From assembly GCA_013214765.1 (NCBI GenBank), contig JABSQD010000004.1, forward strand, positions 1 through 20,754: DNA of 20,754 nt. Direction: 5' to 3'. The translations under genes were made by a program, and so were the position numbers. This document shows, one piece after another, positions 1-7,117 of this stretch. The stretch is from Mycoplasmataceae bacterium. GTDB lineage: Bacteria > Bacillota_I > Bacilli_A > Mycoplasmatales > Hepatoplasmataceae. The notes under the pieces are model-generated. The model made no database searches. It was not told the origin of the DNA and saw nothing but the letters and a program-made list of their open reading frames with translations. Within the stretch, counting starts at the first letter, position 1, and each line of letters opens with the position of its first letter.

Positions 1-41
1 CAGTTTACAAATAAAAATATTAATAAATAAAAGTCAGAGGT

Positions 42-50
42 ATTATATCA
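42..50 (-). promoter_or_regulatory. Extended -10 promoter element pointing out of the left edge
   Basis: The minus strand reads TGATATAAT, an exact extended -10 (TG-n-TATAAT). It lies about 60 nt downstream of the stop of the neighbouring membrane-protein gene. No convincing -35 is visible, which is usual for extended -10 promoters. Transcription would start near position 35 and run off the window, so the target gene is not visible. The rest of positions 1-108 shows nothing coding. Confidence 0.35.
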
Positions 51-108
51 CATGGTAAATTCTGCATTTTAAAAAAACCACCTATTCATAAAAAATAAAT
101 TTTAGATT

Positions 109-837
109 TTAACATTTTTCATCCCCTTCATTTTGTTTTTTTAATATATTATATTTAGAATTATTTTCATTTGAATATTTTAATAATAAAAAAAATGAAA
201 TCATTCAAGAAATGGCTATTAATAATAAAATAAATACATTAATTATTAAACTATTTCCTTGTGTATCAAATACATCCATAAATGGATATTGGGGAGATAA
301 TACATTAAAATAAATAAGAATCAACGATAAAGAAAGTCAAAATAAAGGAATGATAGTTGAAATAGAAGTTTTTATTATTAAATCTTTATTTGATTGATTA
401 TTAATATCAGAACCTTTAGTTAAAAAGAAATCTGTAACCATAAATATTGGAACTAAAACATGTTGAGCTAACGAAAGACCAAAATAAAACATAACAATCG
501 CTAATCAATTAGAAGGATTTTCAGCAATAGATCAAGGAAATAATATAATAGTAAATACAACCCCTGTAATAAAAATACATAAAGTTGTTATATTTTTAAT
601 AAATCAATGTTCAGAAAAAGATTTGATCTTAAAATTTTCTAAATAAATATTTAAAAAAACAATACTAGACCATATAAAAACAAATATATTAGATAAAGTT
701 GTAAAATACATTAATCAAGTAAATATTCCGATAGGAATTCCTTGAACTATAAAAGACATTGGCGTGGCAATTATCGAAAAAGAAAATAGTAATACTCTAT
801 TTATTAGCAAATTTCTGTTTTTCTTTTCTTTATTCAT
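109..837 (-). CDS. Pr6Pr-family integral membrane protein
   Basis: A 242-residue membrane protein, readable only with TGA as Trp (at least five internal TGA codons plus one TGG). About six hydrophobic segments are visible, roughly residues 13-35, 40-65, 83-103, 112-138, 157-180 and 198-220, with a charged cytosolic tail to residue 242. Two patches recall the Pr6Pr (FAR-17a/AIG1-related) family: QHVLVPIFMVTD at residues 125-136, like the family H-x3-P-x4-D element, and YPFMDV at 184-189, like its YPYPFLDV element. The biochemical function of this family in mollicutes is not established. The start is ATG 45 nt after the acidic-protein gene, with only a weak purine stretch before it, so it may be the last gene of the ftsZ transcription unit. 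The family call is from motif memory; the membrane nature is direct observation. Confidence 0.72.
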
Positions 838-882
838 TATTTCTTTATTCAAAGTTATAAACCTTTTTCTTTTTTAAGAAAA

Positions 883-1476
883 TTAAGCCATTAATTTTTT
901 AAGTATTTCTGAATTTCTTTTAGCTTCTTGTTTTGATATTTTTGGAGGTTTTATGGTTTCGTTTGAAAAATTGTTTTTGTTTCTTTTTGATTCATCATCA
1001 AACTCTTCGTCTTCTTCAATTTCTTCTACTACTTCAAATTCATCTTCGAATTCATCATCTTCAATGATTTCTTCTTCCTCTTCATCAATGTCATCATCTT
1101 CAATGATTTCTTCTTCCTCTTCATCAATGTCATCATCTATGTCATCATCTTCAATGATTTCTTCTTCCTCTTCATCAATGTCATCATCTTTTATGTCATC
1201 ATCTATGTCATCATCTATGTCATCATCTATTATGTCATCATCTATGTCATCATCTATGTCATCAATTTTAAACTCTTCAGTTAATTCCATAGACGGTATA
1301 TTGTATTTTTTCTTAACTGGAGTTTTTGAAGTTGTTATAGAAAACAAATCTTTAAAATCTTCAAAATCTTCAAAATCTATAAGAATATCCTTTTTCACAA
1401 TATTAGTATCAACTTCTGATTTTTGAATAACTGTATTGAAAAAAATAAATCCATTTTTAATAGTTTTATTTACCAT
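883..1476 (-). CDS. Highly acidic repeat protein downstream of ftsZ (unrecognised)
   Basis: I do not recognise this protein. From the first ATG it has 197 residues: an ordinary N-terminal part (1-72), an array of Asp/Ile and Glu units such as DDDI and EEEEEIIE over roughly residues 72-150, a further acidic stretch (EFEDEFEVVEEIEEDEEFDDE), and a short basic C-terminus ending KRNSEILKKLMA. No signal peptide or membrane helix is visible. The same frame stays open upstream to 1653 with protein-like composition (NVKQIFAKKGNSF, VTISTNVESIDIS), so the real protein may be about 55 residues longer, starting from a non-ATG codon near the stop of the preceding J-like gene. The Glu/Asp-rich array would be disordered and strongly negative, as in scaffold or cation-binding regions; that role is a guess. 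It follows ftsZ and the J-like gene in the same direction. Confidence 0.7.
   Translation of the reverse strand: MVNKTIKNGFIFFNTVIQKSEVDTNIVKKDILIDFEDFEDFKDLFSITTSKTPVKKKYNIPSMELTEEFKIDDIDDDIDDDIIDDDIDDDIDDDIKDDDIDEEEEEIIEDDDIDDDIDEEEEEIIEDDDIDEEEEEIIEDDEFEDEFEVVEEIEEDEEFDDESKRNKNNFSNETIKPPKISKQEAKRNSEILKKLMA
1055..1266 (-). repeat. In-frame tandem repeat array of 39-bp and 12-bp units in the acidic-protein gene
   Basis: Three copies of a 39-bp unit start at 1055, 1094 and 1145. A single 12-bp unit (tcatctatgtca on the plus strand) separates copies two and three, and several near-identical 12-bp units follow from 1184 to about 1266. Both unit lengths are multiples of three, so gain or loss of a unit keeps the frame. 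The units encode 13-residue DDDIDEEEEEIIE and 4-residue DDDI blocks. Expansion by slippage or recombination is the obvious origin. Confidence 0.85.
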
Positions 1477-1637
1477 TTTTATAGAATTAGATATATCAAT
1501 AGACTCTACATTGGTTGATATTGTTACTTTTTTACCATGTAAATTAATTATTTCATTTTCAATATGAAGATGTTCTAAGAAACTATTTCCCTTTTTAGCA
1601 AATATTTGTTTAACATTATTTTTAGCTAAAATGGATA

Positions 1638-1994
1638 CTATTTTTTGAGAAATTTATCAACATGGTTTTTTAATAGAATCAAATCTCTATACAAAAATTC
1701 AACATTTACTTTTTTTAAAAATTTATTTTTTTCTGTTTCTTTTTTTTCAAAAAGAAATTCATCATATTCTTTTCTTTTTCTGTCATCTCTTAAAGTGTTA
1801 TAACAAGAATTTAAAAACTTAAGTTGTTTTATTATTTTATCTTCTTCTTTATTGCTATATGCAGTTTTTACTTCCTTAAAAAGAGATGAATATTTTAATA
1901 TATATGCTCTTTTTATATCTGATCTACTACTATTATGATCTACATTACTTCCTAAGAAATCATAAACATTAAAATCATTATCGAATTTATTCAT
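1638..1994 (-). CDS. Small J-domain-like protein without HPD motif, downstream of ftsZ
   Basis: A 118-residue soluble protein. Residues 9-80 resemble a J domain: YDFLG at 11-15 (like YxxLG), DIKRAYILKY at 26-35 (helix II), and LKFLNSCYNTLRDDRKRKEYDEF at 58-80, the clear equivalent of the IxxAYxxLSDxxKRxxYD helix III-IV region. The HPD tripeptide that J proteins use to stimulate Hsp70 ATPase is absent; SSL stands at about the expected place, so a classical DnaJ co-chaperone role is unlikely. Residues 81-118 are a charged helix (KKETEKNKFLKK). The ATG lies 12 nt after the ftsZ stop with AGG at about 11 nt spacing, suggesting co-transcription with ftsZ. Its TAG stop overlaps the open frame of the next gene. 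The J-like call is inferred from the C-terminal half of the domain. Confidence 0.75.
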   Translation of the reverse strand: MNKFDNDFNVYDFLGSNVDHNSSRSDIKRAYILKYSSLFKEVKTAYSNKEEDKIIKQLKFLNSCYNTLRDDRKRKEYDEFLFEKKETEKNKFLKKVNVEFLYRDLILLKNHVDKFLKK

Positions 1995-2006
1995 TATTTA
2001 TAATAC

Positions 2007-3098
2007 CTATTTTTTCTTTATAATTTTTTTCGATTTTGCCATAAGTTTTTTATATTCATTTTGTAAAGTTGGGTTTTTAGTGTCATCTAATGTTGCTTTA
2101 TTTATAAAGTTATATTGAACATTTGTTAGTATGAAAGAAAATTTTATAATTCCTTTTGGAATATTTTTATTATAAGACATTCCAAATAAAACATTTATTT
2201 TAGGATTTAATTTATTTAACTTACCAAAAATTTCATTTATTTTTGCTAATGTAACTATTCCTTTTCTTCCTGAAAAATTTACTATTATATCATGAGCATT
2301 AGCAATATCTAAAGATTTAGGGAAAGATCTTAAAAAAGCTTCATACAAAGTTTCTTTAGGATACATTTCTTGAACATAAAAGAAACCAAATTGACTTTGT
2401 GCAACCGCATTTTTAAAATCATTATAATCTAAATTTATAAATGAATGTTGCATAATCATATTAGGAATTGTTAAAACAATATGTTTTAAAAATTCATTGG
2501 CCTTTCAAAACATATCTTCTTTACCAACAGAACCTGCTTCATTAGTATTTTCAAGTAAAAGTTCATTATTTACAATAATTACAGAATCAGCTATTTTATA
2601 CATACTACGTAAAGAAAGAAGTGCATTTTCTTCTCTTTTTGGTCCCTCGAATTTCCACGGATATGTTCCAAAAACTAAAGTTATGATTTTTCTTTTTCTA
2701 GCTTCTTCTACAATTGCAACTATTCCACCAGAACCAGAACCTCCACCAAGACCTGCAGAAAGAAATAAAATACTTTTATCTTTAAAAACTGCATCTAATT
2801 CTCCATTACGAATTGAATTTTTCATAGCTCTATAACCCACAAGTGGTTTAGCTCCTGTTCCTAATCCTTTTAATGATTTTGAACCAATTAGTATTTTAGT
2901 TACATTAACTTCAACTTTGGAAATAAAATCTAATGCTTGTTGATCTGTATTTAAAACAAAATATTCCATATTCAAAAAAGAAAATTGATGTAATCTTTCA
3001 TAAACATACATAAGAGAATTTCCTCCTCCGCCACCCATTCCTATCAAACCGGTTTTTATATGATCTCGTCTTGTATTTTTTGTATTTTCTTCACTCAT
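2007..3098 (-). CDS. ftsZ: Cell division GTPase FtsZ (divergent)
   Basis: FtsZ is the tubulin homologue that polymerises into the division ring. The 363-residue frame contains one TGA-encoded Trp at residue 198. Nucleotide-binding landmarks are in order: GMGGGGGN at 20-27, NTDQQAL at 50-56, the tubulin-signature loop at 115-125 (AGLGGGSGSGG), PWKFEGPKR at 147-155 and the T7 synergy loop NLDYND at 222-227, which keeps both catalytic aspartates (D224, D227). The signature loop is unusual: the canonical GGGTGTGA has Ser for both Thr and Gly for the final Ala. Length is normal, but the last 30 residues are a basic tail (KKLMAKSKKIIKKK) rather than the usual acidic, hydrophobic partner-binding peptide. 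The ATG is preceded by GAAAGGAA at about 10 nt. Two small genes follow closely downstream. No mraZ, rsmH or ftsA gene is next to it. Confidence 0.93.
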
Positions 3099-3121
3099 TA
3101 TAAAATAATTCCTTTCAATTC

Positions 3122-3137
3122 GTTATTTATAAATAAC
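3122..3137. promoter_or_regulatory. Perfect 16-bp palindrome upstream of ftsZ
   Basis: GTTATTTATAAATAAC is identical to its reverse complement. It lies between the likely ftsZ -10 region (TATAAT at 3151-3146, minus strand) and the ftsZ start, where an operator or early-transcript element could act. Only A/T plus two G/C pairs are involved, so chance in this base composition is possible. Confidence 0.3.
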
Positions 3138-3182
3138 ACAACATTATTATAATTAAACCATAAATACAACATTATAAACCAT
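3129..3182 (-). repeat. Two imperfect direct repeats in the ftsZ upstream region
   Basis: Read on the minus strand, 3182-3160 and 3161-3129 both begin ATGGTTTA and continue through TAATGTTGT to ATTTAT. The second copy carries short insertions. The second copy contains TATAAT, a possible ftsZ -10. The region fills the 89-bp gap between the typA stop and the ftsZ start. It could be a duplicated promoter or regulator-binding segment. Confidence 0.35.
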
Positions 3183-3187
3183 ATAAA

Positions 3188-5002
3188 TTAAAATAATTTT
3201 TTTCGTTCATTTCTTTTTCGTTCACTTTCATTAAGAAATTTTTTTCTTAATCTGATGTTTTTAGGAGTAACTTCACAATATTCATCATCAGCAAGTAATT
3301 GAATTGATTCTTCAAGAGAAAGAATTTTAGGTTTTTTAATAACAACTGTATTATCTTTATTCGAAGATCTAACATTTGTTTGTGCTTTGGCTTTAACAAC
3401 ATTTACTGTAATATCTCCTTGTTTATTATTAATTCCAACAATCATTCCTTCATAAACATCTTGTCCTGGTTCTATAAGCATAATCCCTCTATCTTCTAAC
3501 CCAATTAATGAATAAGCTGAAGCACTACCTGAAGAGTTAGCTATAAGAACTCCTTGGTTTCTTCCCTTGAATTCATTATGTTGTGATTTACGATATTCAA
3601 GAAATGTATGATTATAAATACCAAGACCTTTTGTAAGAGTCATAAATTCTCCATTATAACCAATTAAAGTTCTTGAAAAACATTCAAATTTCATTCTAAC
3701 TGATGAACCAATATTTCTCATATCCTTAAATTCAGCTTTTCTATTTCCTAAAGATTCAATAATTGATCCTGAATACTCTTCAGGACAATCAATTGTAATT
3801 TCTTCAACGGGCTCAAATACAACACCATTAATTTCCTTTTTTTTGACATGAGGTTTTCCTACTTGTAATTCGAATCCTTCTCTTCTTAAATTTTCCACTA
3901 AAATTGATAAATGTAATTCTCCTCTTCCTGAAACATTAAATATATTTGGAGAATCTGTTTTAGATACTCTAAGAGATACATCTATTTCAGCTTCTAGATT
4001 TAATCTTTCTTCAATTTTAGATGAAGTAATATTTTTACCTTCTTTTCCTACAAAAGGAGAATCATTAGTTACAAATTGCATATTTAAAGTTGGTTCATCT
4101 ATTTTTAATGGTTCAATATCATTAATTTCTTTACCTTCTTCATAAATTATATCTGATACAGAAATATTAGTATTCCCTGCCAAAGCAATAATTTGTCCTG
4201 TTTCAGCAGAATCTATTTCAATACGATCCAATCCTGAAAACCCAAATAGTTTAGAAATTTTAAATTTGACTATATCACCATTAATATTCTTAGATTCTAC
4301 ATTTTGTCCAACAGATATTTTTCCTCCATAAATTCTACCAATACCTATTCTTCCTAAATAATCATTATAATCTAACATAGAGATTTGAATTGCTAAATAA
4401 TTATCTTTTCTCTTATTTGGATCTGGAACAAATTCTAATATTTTTTCATATATAGCATCCATATTTTGAACTAATTTATTAGGTCCCAAACCTGATTGTC
4501 CATTAATTGCCGAAGCATAAACTACTGGATAATCTAAAATTTCATCAGAAGCACCTAACTCTACAAGTAATTCAAACACTTCATCAAGAACATCATTAAT
4601 TCTTTTCTCAGGTTTATCAACTTTATTCACAACTATTATTGGTCTTAAGTTTTTTTCTAATGCTTTTTTAAGAACAAATTTAGTTTGGGGCATTACACCT
4701 TCATATGCATCAACTAAAACTAAAACTCCATCAACCATTGATAAAATTCTTTCTACTTCACCTGAAAAATCTGCATGTCCTGGAGTATCTAAAATATTAA
4801 TTTTATAATCTCCTCATTGAACTGCAGTTGTTTTTGCTAATATTGTAATTCCTCTTTCTTTTTCAAGATCATTACTATCCATCATTCTTTCTTCTATTTT
4901 CTCATTCTCTCTAAATAATCCTGATGATTTAAGTAATTGATCAACCAAAGTTGTTTTCCCATGATCAACATGAGCTATAATTGCTATATTTTTTATCTTC
5001 AT
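3188..5002 (-). CDS. typA: Ribosome-associated GTPase TypA/BipA
   Basis: TypA/BipA is an EF-G-like translational GTPase that binds the 70S ribosome and supports growth under stress and 50S assembly. The 604-residue frame matches the family's usual 605-615. It contains a TGA-encoded Trp at residue 63, just before the G3 region. GTPase motifs: AHVDHGKTT at 10-18 (G1), ERGITI at 49-54 (G2), DTPGH at 72-76 (G3) and NKVD at 126-129 (G4). Later blocks are also characteristic: [11 protein letters not shown] and the [18 protein letters not shown] stretch of the domain homologous to EF-G domain V, and a basic C-terminal end (KRNERKKLF) like the TypA-specific domain. Only a weak purine-rich stretch (AGAAAGAG) precedes the ATG. 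It sits 81 nt after the permease gene and 89 nt before ftsZ, all in the same direction. Confidence 0.95.
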
Positions 5003-5083
5003 AAATTTTTAATACTCTTTCTATTTTAATAAATTAAAATGTTTCAAATTAATAAAATGTTTATTTTTATAATACTTTTAATA

Positions 5084-6973
5084 TTATGGTTTCTTTTTCA
5101 CTAATTTACCACAACGAGGACAATGTCTTCTATTGTTTTCATCCACATTAGCTCTTTTAAATATTTTATTACATACTCCACATCTTTGCCCCTTAATATT
5201 AGAATTATTTTTTATATCCTTGGAATTTAAAATAACAGAATCTTTAATGGAATCTGGTTTTTCTATTTTTTCACCTGAAAGTTCTTCAATTTTTAAATAT
5301 GCTAATTTATAATCTTTTTTAACATCATTAGAAATAAGTTTAGAATACTCGCTATATGGTATATGAAATTCATAAGCTTTTCTATAAATACGTTTAGTAG
5401 CTCATACATCATCAGATGTTTTATTAATTTTTATATCTAATATTACAGACGAAATTATAAATGTTGCTACAAATGTTATAAATAGTATTAATTTAGATAT
5501 AGATAATATTATGCCATTAGTATCACTTGCTCCAAATCACGAATTAAAAATACTTGAAACTATGTCAAAAATCATAAATCCAACAACACCAATCATAATT
5601 ATTGATGCAAATGATGTAAATAAAGAAAATCCTTTAATTTTTTCTATTTCATTTTTTTTGGTAAATCTATTATTTAAACCTCCAATCATTATTATTGAAT
5701 AAAAAGCAAAATTAAATACTGTAAATATATCCGATGTAAAATCAGTCATTAATGTTGAAGATATTGCTTCATTTGCTCCTACGCCTAATCCTTCTCCTCA
5801 GCGAACATATGAATACAAAGTAATTAAATCAAATCCTCTCATTAAAAGAATTGCTATTATTGAGAAAAAAAGCATTCTAATACCAGCGCCAGATGGATTA
5901 CCTGATTTATTACGTCTTAACAATCTACCATTTTTATCAATCAAATTATTTGTATCTGAATAATCTGCTAATGATCACATACTTGTAACTGCATAACCAA
6001 AAGTAGCCGAAATTATAGAAATAAAAATAGCCATCATTAATAAATCTCCAACTCATTCCATACTTGGAAACATAGCACTTAGTATAGAAGAAATTCCAAA
6101 TTGATATTCTACATTTCCATTTGCATCCATATCCCCTGGAGCTAGTGTCATTGACATTACTGAAAATAATATATATGTCAATGTAATAAATACTACAGAT
6201 ATAATTACAGCTCTCTTAAAAGTTGAAGGAGTTTTAGTTTCATTTGACATTGAGTTTGCATATAAAAAACCATCAAAAGCAAATAGAACACCTGGCAAAA
6301 TCATTAACAAATGAGAAATATTTGTTCCTGTTCCGTTTTCTATTAATCCCGAATTTATACCATCATTTGGGTCAAAAATATTGTTTGCAGGTCATACAAA
6401 TCCTAACAATGCTATTAACCCTGCTAAAATAACAATAAATAAAGGAAACAATTTTACTATTGAACCAAACATAGTGAATGCCTTGCCTGGTTTAACAAAA
6501 AATGAATTAATCAAAAATATAATTATAATACCTATAAATGAAATTACTGTAATTACTCATCATAATTCAAAATCACCAATCATTTGATTCATTCCACCAA
6601 TTTCCATAAATTTTTGAATAGCAAATATTATTTCTGCTCCCAATACTAATGGTAAATAAATGAATGAAAAATATGCACCAATATATCGAGATGTTTTTTC
6701 ATTAAATAAATGCTTAGAAAAATTTTTAAATGTTCCTTGTTCACCCTTGATTTTAGTTATTGAAGAAATTTCAATAAAAGAAAGCATCATTGATAAAACA
6801 ATTAATCCACCTATTATTCAAGCAAAAGTTGTAAGTATTACAGAGCCAGTACCTTCCATTAAGGATTCATTTTTTATAAATATTCCAGAGCCAATAACAA
6901 TACCAACAATGATCGCGACCATTGAAAGTGTTCCATATTGTTTTTTTTGTACTACATTTCCTATTTTAGTCAT
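5084..6973 (-). CDS. APC-family amino-acid permease with C-terminal zinc-ribbon tail
   Basis: A 629-residue protein containing many TGA-encoded Trp codons. Residues 1-515 form a multi-spanning transporter of the amino acid-polyamine-organocation superfamily: the first helix carries VGIVIGSGIF (23-32), the classic unwound substrate site of TM1. Further helices include LLMILPGVLFAFDGFLYANS, like the APC TM6 region (...FxGFE/D...). About 12-13 hydrophobic segments precede a final helix near 495-515. The transported amino acid cannot be read from the sequence. A 110-residue hydrophilic tail follows and ends with C598-x2-C601-x16-C618-x2-C621, a zinc ribbon (CGVC and CPRC knuckles) before a basic KLVKKKP end. 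This fusion is not part of a standard APC transporter. Codon usage and frame are continuous across the junction, so it is not a read-through artefact of two genes. A TATAAT box lies 11 nt before the ATG, with no Shine-Dalgarno. Confidence 0.88.
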
Positions 6974-6984
6974 ATATACTATAA

Positions 6985-6990
6985 ATTATA
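6985..6990 (-). promoter_or_regulatory. -10 box of the APC permease gene
   Basis: The minus strand has TATAAT 11 nt before the ATG at 6973, and no Shine-Dalgarno lies between. The transcript would start within a few bases of the start codon (leaderless or nearly so). No clear -35 was found. The 144-bp gap to smc (6974-7117) otherwise holds only AT-rich sequence and no clear terminator. Confidence 0.5.
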
Positions 6991-7117
6991 TAGGAATATT
7001 AAATAAAACATAGTGGAAAAAAGATAACATTTATCCAATAATTTTAAATTATAATTAAAATTTTTATATTAATAAAACAAAAATATTTATTATAATTAAA
7101 TATTTAAAAATATAATT

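Noticed and set aside
40..90. A 15-codon minus-strand mini-gene after AGGTGG, starting MQNLPC
   Set aside because: Too short, no similarity recognised, and it overlaps the promoter-like TGATATAAT; chance cannot be excluded.
1055..1266. Repeat array as a CRISPR
   Set aside because: Units are contiguous, code for protein in frame, have no unique spacers, and no cas genes are nearby.
953..1426. Plus-strand frame coding a poly-serine/methionine protein
   Set aside because: It is the antisense image of the Asp/Glu repeat array; its composition is explained by the repeats and it has no supporting start signal.
5023..5040. Inverted repeat ATTTTAA / TTAAAAT upstream of typA, and a similar one at 7040-7062 after smc
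   Set aside because: A/T-only stems with no GC pair and no T-run in the right place; expected by chance in this composition.
5084..6973. Apparent breaks of the permease (and of smc, ftsZ, typA, rnc and the ABC genes) into fragments, suggesting pseudogenes
   Set aside because: Every break is a TGA in an otherwise continuous frame and disappears when TGA is read as Trp. No true frameshift was found.
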